Shown here piece after piece: positions 7,425-14,950 of a stretch of DNA of 64,000 nt; the stretch's first letter is position 1, and each line of letters begins with the position of its first letter. The notes under the pieces were generated by a model that had not been told where the DNA came from, ran no database searches, and worked only from the letters and a program-made list of their open reading frames with translations. The stretch spans positions 1 to 64,000 of the forward strand of contig NZ_JAJJPA010000033.1 of the NCBI RefSeq assembly GCF_020907985.1, read 5' to 3'. The position numbers were made by a program, and so were the translations under genes. Source of the stretch: Kitasatospora humi (GTDB taxonomy: Bacteria; Actinomycetota; Actinomycetes; Streptomycetales; Streptomycetaceae).

Positions 7425-7889
7425 ATGCAGGATTTTACCGTCCCGTGCATGGAAGCGGTCACGGGGCCTGGCTGTTCGGACGGGCCGTCCGTGGTGGCTG
7501 TTGAGTGTTCGGCGTGGCTGGATCCCCATGAGAGGTCGGTGGGGCGGGCTCGCGCGATGCTGCGGGAGTATCTGGCGGGTCACGAGGGCGGTGAACTCTA
7601 CTGCGCTGACGCCGAGTTGGTGCTGAGTGAGCTGGTCTCCAATGCGGTCGTGCACGGGAGCGCGCAGTCGGATCGGCGGGTCTTCGTGCGTTTCCGGTGG
7701 GTGCCGGGTCGGCTGCTGGTTGAGGTGCACGACGCGAGTAGCAAGCTGCCGAGCCAGCGTCCGGCGGGCATCGAGGACGAGTCCGGGCGGGGGCTGTGGC
7801 TGGTGGATCAGCTGGCCCTGGAGTGGGGTCATGAGCCGTGCGGTGGTGGCGGCAAACGGATCTGGGCGGTTCTGGGGCCGAGTGTGTGA
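7425..7889 (+). CDS. RsbW-like ATP-binding protein (HATPase_c)
   Basis: 154 residues. The GHKL ATPase fold is complete: N-box ELVLSELVSNAVVHG (about 67-81), G1 box VEVHDASSKLP, G2 region ESGRGLWLVDQLALEWG, and terminal GGGGKRIWAVL. Such proteins act as anti-sigma-factor or anti-anti-sigma kinases, or simply bind a partner regulator. In streptomycetes they often pair with XRE/DUF397 genes, as here. A ribosome site (gaaagcagg) precedes the ATG. It is intact, unlike the host copy interrupted by this element. Confidence 0.9.
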   Translation: MQDFTVPCMEAVTGPGCSDGPSVVAVECSAWLDPHERSVGRARAMLREYLAGHEGGELYCADAELVLSELVSNAVVHGSAQSDRRVFVRFRWVPGRLLVEVHDASSKLPSQRPAGIEDESGRGLWLVDQLALEWGHEPCGGGGKRIWAVLGPSV

Positions 7890-7990
7890 CCTGGGCCCGC
7901 AGCAGTAACTGACATCGAAGTTCGAGATCTGGCGTCGGCGTGTCATCGCTGGAGGTGGGCACCAACGGCGCCGAACCATGAGGAGAGTGC

Positions 7991-8209
7991 ATGTCCGACG
8001 AGACCGCCTCGTTCGTTGCCGCCCTGTTCGGCAAGTTGCCCGCGCCGGAGGCGCACCCCGGGTGTGATGAGTGCCGGGAGTTTCAGAAGGGGCGTCAGAT
8101 TGCCACGGAGGCAGGGGATGGATCTGCTGAGGCGGATGCTCGGGTGCTGTGGCGCAACCACCTGGCGCACGTCCATGGCATCACCTATCAGGGAATCAGC
8201 TACCAGTAG
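7991..8209 (+). CDS. Small conserved protein of unknown function
   Basis: 72 residues, soluble, with a Cys-x-x-Cys (HPGCDECREF, about 24-31) and an RNHLAHVHG segment that together could bind a metal. A good ribosome site (aggagag) precedes the ATG. It lies 100 bp after the ATP-binding gene in the same direction and within the integrative element, and may be co-transcribed. Function unknown. Confidence 0.65.
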   Translation: MSDETASFVAALFGKLPAPEAHPGCDECREFQKGRQIATEAGDGSAEADARVLWRNHLAHVHGITYQGISYQ

Positions 8210-8252
8210 CTAGTGGGATGCGGCAGGCATCACGGCGTAGAGGCGCCTGCCC

Positions 8253-8627
8253 ATGTTGCGGCCCGATCACCCCGATTGCGGGTGGTCGGGCCGTTGCGTT
8301 GTGAACCGGGGGGACGGCAGTGGCGCCGGATCGGCTGAACAGGCGGTGGGGGCTGGGTGGTTCGGCCGTGAGGGGCGTCCGCAGCAGCACGGAGGGTGGC
8401 CCTGGTGCGTGGTGGCTTGCTGGCTCGGCGTTTGGGGGATCGGCTCCGTGTGGGCATGGATGGCGTGCTGGGTGCTGGTTGCTGTCCGGTGGCGTCGTGC
8501 TTCGGGTGCTGCGGGTGGTGGTGTTCGCACGGCGGCCCGGCGCGCGGCCGGGACCGGCCGCCAGGCCGCATGCCCGGCCAGCGCGCAGGGGCCGCCGGCG
8601 GCGCGAACGCGCCGCCGCTTGAAGTGA
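8253..8627 (+). CDS. Possible small hydrophobic protein within the element
   Basis: An open frame of 124 codons whose middle (WPWCVVACWLGVWGIGSVWAWMACWVLVAVRW, about residues 49-80, quoted here only as a Trp-rich membrane-like stretch) could span a membrane once. The N-terminus has HPDCGWSGRC with two cysteines. The tail is Arg/Ala-rich and unlike real protein, and it runs into the broken end of the recombinase gene. It could be a small transfer-type membrane protein of an integrative element or simply an open frame created by the deletion. Low confidence. Confidence 0.3.
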   Translation: MLRPDHPDCGWSGRCVVNRGDGSGAGSAEQAVGAGWFGREGRPQQHGGWPWCVVACWLGVWGIGSVWAWMACWVLVAVRWRRASGAAGGGVRTAARRAAGTGRQAACPASAQGPPAARTRRRLK

Positions 8628-8980
8628 TCAACGAGATCGATCAAGTCCTCAAGATCACGGGGCTGCCGGGCCAACCGGTCAAGGTCATAGACGATGATCG
8701 CGTCGATCACCCCGTCCTCGTAGTCCTGGAGCATCTGCCGGAACTCCGGCCGGATCACCCGCCACACGCTCCGCCCGTCCGGCTTGCGGATGCGACTGCG
8801 CTTGTACGCGCTGGTGTCGTTCTCCGTGTAGACCTTCGCGATCGTCCATCCAAGACGGGCGGCGAGTGCTTCCACGTCCTCCCGCTGCCGCGTCACACCC
8901 TTCTCGGCCTCGGTCGGGTCATCCGAGATCCGCACGTAGACGCCTACCCGTCGGGGCTTCCTGCTCGTATCAACTGCCAT
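8620..8980 (-). pseudogene. Serine recombinase (large serine integrase type), 5' fragment
   Basis: About 120 residues of the catalytic resolvase domain are recognisable: RRVGVYVRISDDP (the serine of the YxRxS motif is the nucleophile), VTRQREDVEALAARLGWTI, then FRQMLQDYEDGVIDAIIVYD and LDRLARQPRDLEDLIDLVDH. After FKRR (near 8620) the frame runs into unrelated GC-rich sequence, whereas the family continues for 300 or more residues with the recombinase and zinc-ribbon domains. The start codon is 27 bp from the right att core. It would make an inactive protein. Confidence 0.85.
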
Positions 8981-9006
8981 GTATAAATGGTAGTTTGATG
9001 GTACGT

Positions 9007-9014
9007 CAGCTCGC
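9007..9014. other. Right attachment-site core (attR)
   Basis: Second copy of cagctcgc. Host ATPase sequence lies to the right, element DNA with the recombinase start to the left. Confidence 0.75.
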
Positions 9015-9177
9015 TGACCAGCAGCTGACCGTCTTCAGCGAATCGCGACCCGACCACGACCGGCCGCAGCATGTGTCGCAATGCCTTTCGGGCCAGGCCC
9101 GGTGCGTTCTGGCTGCAATCCAGCCAGCCCTCGGTCGCACCGAGTTCCCGTCGCGGTCCGTCGAACGTTTCAGGCAT
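9007..9177 (-). pseudogene. RsbW-like ATP-binding protein, N-terminal half
   Basis: 57 residues from an ATG at 9177 with a ribosome site (GGGAGAAG): PETFDGPRRELGATEGW, then ARKALRHMLRPVV and FAEDGQLLVSEL, the helix leading into the N-box of a HATPase_c protein. At the core sequence the frame leaves the family and reads TYHQTTIYTW into element DNA, overlapping the recombinase start. The missing C-terminal half is at 5404-5669. Confidence 0.8.
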
Positions 9178-9275
9178 GACGCTTCTCCCTAACAGCGTTG
9201 CGAGAGACGGGAACCGGGCACGGGTCTGCTCCCATTGGCCCGCGTCGGGAAGCAAGTCCCCTAACGTGTATCGCC

Positions 9276-9333
9276 GTCAGCTGACATACCGTCAGCTAGT
9301 GACCTATGTCACTATGGCAGCAACCTAGGTTGC
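9276..9333. promoter_or_regulatory. Cluster of palindromes upstream of the GntR gene
   Basis: Three dyads lie within 58 bp: gtcagctgac (9276-9285, perfect), agtgac-ctat-gtcact (9298-9313, perfect 6-bp arms) and gcaacctaggttgc (9320-9333, perfect 14 bp). A further gtcagctagtgac overlaps the second. They lie between the interrupted ATPase gene and the GntR gene, and are plausible operators for the GntR dimer. Confidence 0.5.
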
Positions 9334-9402
9334 ATCGCTACCACTTCCGGCCAACTAGTACGCTCCGCATTGACAGCGGACAGCGTCACCTGCGGAGATT
9401 CC

Positions 9403-10125
9403 ATGTCTGCCGAAAAGACATTCACTCGAATTACTGATCACTATCGCCGGCAGATCCTCACCGGCGCGCTCCCTGCGGGCTCCAGGCTCCCCAGCAACAA
9501 GGAACTTGCCGTCAAGTGGGGCGTGGCGGTGGAGACGGTGCGCAAGGCGCTCTCCCAGCTCCAGGTCGAGAAGCTGATCCGCACCAGCCCGCGCGGCACC
9601 TTCGTCGCCGACGAGGCACCGGCCGCCGCGAGCCCGGCCGACCGGCTCTCCGCCGTACGGAGCAGCATGCGGACCTTCATGGACGGCGAAACCAGCATTG
9701 TGACGGCCGCTCAGCTCGTCGTTCCTCCCGTCTACGTCGCCGATCTGTTCGACCTCGACCACGGAGATCAAGTGGTGCGCCGGGAGTACGTGGCAGGCCG
9801 GAGCAGCGTGCGGACGCTGTTCGCCGTGGACTGGTTCCCGGCGACGTTCGCGGTGCTGGTGCCCGAGCTACTCAGCACCGCGCCGGCCAAGAACGACGGC
9901 ATCACGGCTCGCATTTGCGAAGCAACGGCCCGTATGGTCACCACGGCCCGCGATGACATGCACGGGCGCCCGGCCGATGCGCGCGAGGCGGCCGCACTCG
10001 GGCTCGAAGTCGGCGCGGCGATCCTTGCCGGGGCCACCCGGTGGGGTGATGACACGGGACTGATCCAGTACTCGGAGTGGTGCCTGCCGACCAGGCTGAC
10101 GATCGGGTACAGCTACGGCGTCTGA
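9403..10125 (+). CDS. GntR/HutC-family transcriptional regulator
   Basis: 240 residues from the ATG at 9403. The N-terminal winged helix is at about 5-70 (HYRRQILTGALPAGSRLPSN, ELAVKWGVAVETVRKALSQL, GTFVADE). The C-terminal UTRA domain (about 90-235) binds an effector. A short ribosome site (cggaga) precedes this start; an upstream alternative would add 11 residues. The palindromes at 9276-9333 are likely targets. Such regulators in streptomycetes often control integrative elements (KorSA-type) or sugar uptake; with only broken genes downstream, the regulon cannot be read here. Confidence 0.88.
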   Translation: MSAEKTFTRITDHYRRQILTGALPAGSRLPSNKELAVKWGVAVETVRKALSQLQVEKLIRTSPRGTFVADEAPAAASPADRLSAVRSSMRTFMDGETSIVTAAQLVVPPVYVADLFDLDHGDQVVRREYVAGRSSVRTLFAVDWFPATFAVLVPELLSTAPAKNDGITARICEATARMVTTARDDMHGRPADAREAAALGLEVGAAILAGATRWGDDTGLIQYSEWCLPTRLTIGYSYGV

Positions 10126-10309
10126 CATGCTTTGGGGGCTGCCGTCCGTACTCCGTCGCGTGCAGCTCGATCCGCGCGGAGCCGTGGCGCGACCAGAGGG
10201 CTTGTGCACGTCGGGCTTGGCGGCCCGCAAGGATTCTGCGCGTAGTCCATGAAGGATTCCCGGGATGTCCTTCACCAGGTCTTCCGTCCTGCCCACCCTG
10301 ACATCCCCT

Positions 10310-10610
10310 CAGGGCCCCGGTACGCCGAGCGTGGACGGCAGGCCAGATGTTCTCCATCGACTCCGACCTCGACCGGTTCCTCACCGCCCTCCTGGCCGGC
10401 CGCCTCCTGCCAGCGGCCCAACTCGCCCAGATGCGCACCACCGTCCCGGCCGGGCACCCCGTTCGCGCCCGGTGCCCGCTACGGGCTGGGCCTCGTGAGC
10501 ACCCCGCTGTCGTGCGGCGGGGTCTACGGCGGCAGCACCCCGGGGTACGAGACCCGGGGCGGCGCCACCGACGACGGGCGCGCCGCTTCGGTTCCCGGGT
10601 CCGCACGGTG
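10310..10610 (+). pseudogene. Serine hydrolase (beta-lactamase/DD-peptidase fold) remnant
   Basis: Two frames hold consecutive pieces of the C-terminal part of a class C beta-lactamase-like serine hydrolase. The first is MFSIDSDLDRFLTALLAGRL and AAQLAQMRTTVPAG (10347-10455). The second, after a frameshift, is RYGLGLVSTPLSCGGVYGG and STPGYETRGGATDDGR (10478-10590), including the conserved GYGLGL-like strand and a degraded HGG motif. The catalytic SxxK region is absent. It abuts an alcohol dehydrogenase remnant. Confidence 0.65.
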
Positions 10611-11012
10611 GTGCTGACCGGCGACGAGGACGAGGACCGCGAGCGGATGCGGCAGGCGGCGCCCGGGCCGATCGACTGCGTGCTCGACATCATGCCCCCG
10701 ACGGCCGCCACCAGCCAGGTGCGGGCCGCGGCAATGGCCGTGCGCAACTCGGGGCGCGTGGTGCTCATGGGCGGCATCCGCAACGACCTGACGCTGCCCT
10801 ACGCCTGGCTCATGAACAACAACATCACTCTGCGCGGCCAGTTCATGTACCCGCGCGAGGCGAACGTCCGCATGGTCGAGCTGCTCAGGTCGGGGCTGCT
10901 GGACCTGAACGCCTTCGAGGTCACCGAGTTCCCCCTGGACGAGGCCAATGGCGCCATCGCCTTCGCCGCGGCCAACGGCGGCCCGTTCCACCTGACGGTG
11001 ATCCGGCCGTGA
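10605..11012 (+). pseudogene. Zinc-type alcohol dehydrogenase remnant (C-terminal third)
   Basis: About 135 residues matching the end of an MDR alcohol dehydrogenase: IDCVLDIMPPTAATSQVRAA, NSGRVVLMGGI, NNNITLRGQFMYPREANVRM, EFPLDEANGAIAFAAANGGP. No zinc-binding N-terminal half is present; its frame runs backwards into the serine hydrolase remnant. It is a truncated relic, with 5' material lost in the same rearrangement. Confidence 0.7.
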
Positions 11013-11261
11013 GGGCCCCGGGTGTGCTGCGGCGGCCTGGCGCCGGCCGTCGCCCCTGACGGCAGGCGGAGCTGCCGGCGCTTGAGCACGTGCTGTCGAC
11101 GGCCGGCAACACCATCGACCAGCCGCCGACGCCGTTCCGCCAGTACGCCGCCCGCCTGGTGGGCCGGGACCCCTGGTGGTCCTGGTGGGACCAGCGGGCG
11201 TTCCCCGCCCGAGCCGGGCCGTCGGCAAGGCGTCCTCCCGACGGCCCGGCAGCGGAACCGC

Positions 11262-11906
11262 TCAGTGCCCCCGCGCGACCCACTCCCCCAGGTGCGGGCG
11301 CTCCTCGCCGATGGTGGTGGTCGGCCCGTGGCCGGTGTGCACGACCGTCTCGGCCGGCAGGTCGAAGAGCCGGGTCTCGATGGACCGGATGATCGTCGGG
11401 AAGTCGGAGAACGAGCGACCCGTGGCGCCAGGGCCGCCCTGGAAGAGGGTGTCACCCGTGAACACCGCGTCCAGGGCCGGGACGTAGACGCTCACGCCGC
11501 CCGGGGTGTGGCCGGGGGTGTGGCGGATGTGCAGGTAGAGGCCGCCGACGACGATGCGCTGACCGTCCGTCAGCTCCTCGTCCGGGCTGTCGTCGGGGTG
11601 GGCCATCTTCCACAGCGGCAGGTCGTCGGGGTGCAGGTAGATCGGCGCACCGGTGATGGCGGCCAGTTCGGGCGCCGCGTTGACGTGGTCGTTGTGGGCG
11701 TGGGTGCAGATGATGGCCAGCACCTGGCGCTCGCCGAGGACGTCGGCGATGGCGACGGGGTCGTGGGCGGGGTCGATCACCACGGCCTCGTCCTCGTTGG
11801 CGATGATCCAGACGTTGTTCTCCACCTCCCAGCTGCCGCCGTCCAGTTCGAAGGTGCCGGCGGTGACGAGGTGCTCGATCTCGGGCTCGGGGGGCAGCTG
11901 GCGCAT
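11262..11906 (-). CDS. MBL-fold metallo-hydrolase, probably S-formylmycothiol hydrolase-like
   Basis: 214 residues with the beta-lactamase-fold metal motif THAHNDH (68-74), then HTPGHTPG and FTGDTLF, the glyoxalase-II-like arrangement for two zinc ions. Its ATG overlaps the TGA of the mycothiol-dependent formaldehyde dehydrogenase gene (TGATG), so the two are translated together. A hydrolase of this type beside that dehydrogenase is a recurrent actinobacterial pair and is thought to release formate from S-formylmycothiol; this assignment is by context. Cytoplasmic. Confidence 0.88.
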   Translation of the reverse strand: MRQLPPEPEIEHLVTAGTFELDGGSWEVENNVWIIANEDEAVVIDPAHDPVAIADVLGERQVLAIICTHAHNDHVNAAPELAAITGAPIYLHPDDLPLWKMAHPDDSPDEELTDGQRIVVGGLYLHIRHTPGHTPGGVSVYVPALDAVFTGDTLFQGGPGATGRSFSDFPTIIRSIETRLFDLPAETVVHTGHGPTTTIGEERPHLGEWVARGH

Positions 11907-12991
11907 CAGAACAGCACCACCGAACGCAGCACGTCGCCGCCGTGCATCTGCTCGAAGGCGGCCTCGACGTCGTCCAGGCCGATGGTCTCGGTGACGAAGG
12001 CGTCCAGGTCGAGGCGGCCCTGCAGGTAGAGGTCGATCAGCATCGGGAAGTCGCGGGACGGCAGGCAGTCGCCGTACCAGGAGGACTTGAGCGCGCCGCC
12101 GCGGCCGAAGACGTCGAGCAGCGGCAGTTCGAGGGTCATCTCGGGGGTGGGCACGCCGACCAGGACGACGGTGCCGGCCAGGTCGCGGGCGTAGAAGGCC
12201 TGCTTGTAGGTCTCGGGGCGGCCGACCGCGTCGATCACCACGTCGGCGCCGAAGCCGCCGGTCAGCTCGCGGACCGCCTCCACCACGTCGCCGTCACGGG
12301 CGTCCAGGGTGTGGGTGGCGCCGAGGCCGCGGGCGCGCTCCAGCTTGCGGGGGTCCAGGTCGACGGCGATGATCTTGTTGGCGCCGGCCAGCCGGGCGCC
12401 CAGCACCGCGGCGTTGCCGACCCCGCCGCAGCCGATCACCGCGACGCTGTCGCCGCGGCCGACCGCACCGGTGTTGACGGCGGCGCCGAGGCCGGCCATC
12501 ACGCCGCAGCCGAGCAGGCCGGCGGCGGCTGGGGAGGCGGCCGGGTCGACCTTGGTGCACTGGCCGGCGGCGACCAGGGTCTTCTCGGCGAACGCGCCGA
12601 TCCCCAGGGCCGGTGACAGCTCGGTGCCGTCCAGCAGGGTCATCGGCTGCTTGGCGTTGTGGGTGGCGAAGCAGTACTGCGGCCGGCCGCGCCGGCAGGC
12701 GCGGCACTGCCCGCAGACGGCACGCCAGTTGAGGATCACGAAGTCGCCGGGCGCGACCTCGGTGACGCCCTCGCCGACCTGCTCGACGATGCCCGCGGCC
12801 TCGTGCCCGAGCAGGAACGGGAAGTCGTCGTTGATCCCGCCCTCGCGGTAGTGCAGGTCGGTGTGGCAGACACCGCAGGCCTGCACCCGGACCACCGCCT
12901 CGCCCGGCCCCGGGTCGGGCACCACGATGGTCTCGACCCGTACCGGCTCGCCCTTGCCCGGCGCGATGACGCCCCTGACCTGCTGTGACAT
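11906..12991 (-). CDS. mscR: S-(hydroxymethyl)mycothiol dehydrogenase (formaldehyde detoxification)
   Basis: 361 residues. It oxidises the adduct of mycothiol and formaldehyde with NAD+, the actinobacterial equivalent of glutathione-dependent formaldehyde dehydrogenase. The catalytic zinc site is CGVCHTD (Cys42), with LGHEAAG following. The structural zinc loop is CGQCRACRRGRPQYC, and the Rossmann motif is VIGCGGVGNAAV. The start MSQQVRGVIAPGKGEPVRVE is characteristic of this subgroup, which fixes the ATG at 12991. The MBL hydrolase follows with a TGATG overlap. Identification is by close family resemblance. Confidence 0.92.
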   Translation of the reverse strand: MSQQVRGVIAPGKGEPVRVETIVVPDPGPGEAVVRVQACGVCHTDLHYREGGINDDFPFLLGHEAAGIVEQVGEGVTEVAPGDFVILNWRAVCGQCRACRRGRPQYCFATHNAKQPMTLLDGTELSPALGIGAFAEKTLVAAGQCTKVDPAASPAAAGLLGCGVMAGLGAAVNTGAVGRGDSVAVIGCGGVGNAAVLGARLAGANKIIAVDLDPRKLERARGLGATHTLDARDGDVVEAVRELTGGFGADVVIDAVGRPETYKQAFYARDLAGTVVLVGVPTPEMTLELPLLDVFGRGGALKSSWYGDCLPSRDFPMLIDLYLQGRLDLDAFVTETIGLDDVEAAFEQMHGGDVLRSVVLF

Positions 12992-13141
12992 GCGGCCCTG
13001 ACCTTTCTCGAACGGATGGAGCCCGAACGGCCTCCGGGACGATTCTCTCCCGAGGGGCCGCCCACGACGCGTCAGGGCCGTTCCGCCGCAGCGGGTCACG
13101 GCGCATCAGGCCGGCCGCGCACCCGCAGCGGTCCCGACCCG

Positions 13142-14800
13142 TCAGCCCGTGGCCGCGGCCGCCGCCCGCCCCGCCGCGCGCCCCGAGAACAGGCAGCCGC
13201 CGAGGAAGGTGCCCTCCAGGGAGCGGTAGCCGTGCACCCCGCCGCCGCCGAAGCCGGCCACCTCGCCGGCCGCGTAGAGCCCGTCCAGCACCGAGCCGTC
13301 GGCCCGCAGCACCCGGGCCGACAGGTCGGTCTCCAGGCCGCCGAGCGACTTGCGGGTGAGGATGTGCAGCCGCACCGCGATCAGCGGACCGGCCTTGGGG
13401 TCGAGCAGCCGGTGCGGGGCGGCGGTGCGCACCAGGCGGTCGCCCAGGTAGCGGCGGGCTCCGTGGATCGCGGTGACCTGGAGGTCCTTGCTGAACGGGT
13501 TGGCCAGCTCCCGGTCGCGGTCCTCGATCTGACGGCGCAGCGCGCCGAGGTCGATCAGCGGCTCCCCGCCGGTCAGCCGGTTCATGCCGGCGACCAGGTC
13601 GTCGAGCCGGTCGGCGACCACGAAGTCGGGGCCGTACTTCTTGAAGGCCTCCACGGGAGCGGGTGCGCCGGGCAGCGCGCGGCCGAGCACCTGGCGGACG
13701 TCACGGCCGGTCAGGTCCGGGTTCTGCTCGGAGCCGGAGAGGGCGAACTCCTTCTCGATGATCTTCTGGGTGAGCACGAACCAGGTGTGCTGGTGCCCGG
13801 TGCGCATGATGTGCTCCAGGGTGCCCAGGGTGTCGAAGCCGGGGAAGAGCGGCACCGGCAGCCGGTTGCCGCGGGCGTCCAGCCAGAGCGAGGACGGGCC
13901 GGGCAGGATGCGGATGCCGTGCCGCTCCCAGATCGGGTTCCAGTTCTCGATGCCCTCGGTGTAGTGCCACATCCGGTCGCCGTTGATCAGGTGGCCGCCG
14001 GCCGCGCCGGCCACCTGCTGCATCAGCCCGTCGACGTGCGCGGGCACGCCGCTGAGCAGCCGGGTGGGCGGGGTGCCGAGCCGGGCCGGCCAGGCCTTGC
14101 GGACCAGTTCGTGGTTGCCGCCGATGCCGCCGGAGGCGGTGATCACGGCCTGGGCGCGCAGTTCGAAGGCGCCGACGACGACGCGCGAGCCGGCCTGGCC
14201 GCGCTGCACGGCGCCGGGTGCCAGCAGCTCACCGCGCACGGTGTCCAAGTGACCCGCGGTGGCCGCGAGTTCTGTGACCCGGTGCCGGAACCGCAGCTCC
14301 ACCAGGCCCTTTGCGGCGGCGATGCGCACCCGGCGGGCGAACGGTTCGACCAGGCCGGGCCCGGTGCCCCAGGTGATGTGGAAGCGGGGCACGGAGTTGC
14401 CCGGCCCGTCGGCCAGCAGCCCGCCGCGCTCGGCCCAGCCGACCACCGGGAAGAACCGCACGCCCTGGGCCCGCAGCCAGGCGCGCTTCTCGCCGGCGGC
14501 GAAGTCCACATAGGCTTCGGCCCAGGCGCGCGGCCAGCGGTCCTCGGGGCGGTCGAAACCGGCCGTGCCGAGCCAGTCCTGCCAGGCGAGTTGGTGTGAG
14601 TCGCGGATCCGCATCCGGCGCTGCTCGGGCGAGTCGACCAGGAAGAGACCGCCGAACGACCAGTGCGCCTGGCCGCCGAGCGAGCCCGCGGGCTCCTGGT
14701 CGAGCAGGATCACCTTGCGTCCGGCGTCGGCCAGTTCGGCGGTGGCGACCAGTCCGGCCAGGCCGGCCCCGATCACGATCACGTCGGCGTCCAGTGCCAT
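13142..14800 (-). CDS. FAD-binding dehydrogenase, flavocytochrome c/ketosteroid-dehydrogenase-like
   Basis: 552 residues. The N-terminal FAD motif is ADVIVIGAGLAGLVATAELA (residues 5-24), followed by LLDQEP and GGQAHWSFGGLF. The C-terminal cofactor segment is LDGLYAAGEVAGFGGGGVHG and LEGTFLGGCLFSGRAAGR. It resembles actinobacterial flavoproteins related to 3-ketosteroid dehydrogenases and fumarate reductase-like enzymes that insert or remove a double bond; the substrate is unknown. The ATG at 14800 has a strong ribosome site (GGAGGACG). The open frame extends far upstream on this strand, but that part is antisense to the esterase gene and is ignored. No partner genes are adjacent. Confidence 0.85.
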   Translation of the reverse strand: MALDADVIVIGAGLAGLVATAELADAGRKVILLDQEPAGSLGGQAHWSFGGLFLVDSPEQRRMRIRDSHQLAWQDWLGTAGFDRPEDRWPRAWAEAYVDFAAGEKRAWLRAQGVRFFPVVGWAERGGLLADGPGNSVPRFHITWGTGPGLVEPFARRVRIAAAKGLVELRFRHRVTELAATAGHLDTVRGELLAPGAVQRGQAGSRVVVGAFELRAQAVITASGGIGGNHELVRKAWPARLGTPPTRLLSGVPAHVDGLMQQVAGAAGGHLINGDRMWHYTEGIENWNPIWERHGIRILPGPSSLWLDARGNRLPVPLFPGFDTLGTLEHIMRTGHQHTWFVLTQKIIEKEFALSGSEQNPDLTGRDVRQVLGRALPGAPAPVEAFKKYGPDFVVADRLDDLVAGMNRLTGGEPLIDLGALRRQIEDRDRELANPFSKDLQVTAIHGARRYLGDRLVRTAAPHRLLDPKAGPLIAVRLHILTRKSLGGLETDLSARVLRADGSVLDGLYAAGEVAGFGGGGVHGYRSLEGTFLGGCLFSGRAAGRAAAAATG

Positions 14801-14950
14801 CTGGCGTCCTCCAGGCTCGCGGGTGCTCCGATAGTAGATGCCGTGCGCCGTTCTGTAGACGGTCTGGAAACCTGGCGGTAACTTACTTTGCGGTAGCAGC
14901 GCGGCTCCGCACACCCCCACCGACCCCGTTTCTCTCCCCCAGGAGGAACC

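Larger units (their letters stand above)
5662..9014. mobile_element. 3.35-kb integrative element inserted in an RsbW-like ATPase gene
   Basis: The element is bounded by direct copies of cagctcgc and interrupts one ATPase gene. Its cargo, left to right, is a 173-bp inverted repeat, DUF397 and XRE genes (minus strand), a second ATP-binding protein and a 72-residue protein (plus strand), a small hydrophobic open frame, and the first third of a serine recombinase gene whose start codon lies 27 bp from the right core. A recombinase gene reading away from an att site is the usual arrangement for serine-integrase elements. The recombinase is truncated, so the element is probably immobile now. The boundary call rests on the in-frame reconstruction of the host gene. 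Confidence 0.75.

Noticed and set aside
11063..11200. Coding remnant (TAGNTIDQPPTPFRQYAARL) after the dehydrogenase relic
   Set aside because: It looks protein-like for about 40 residues, but no family could be assigned and no start or stop fits, so it was not listed as a gene.
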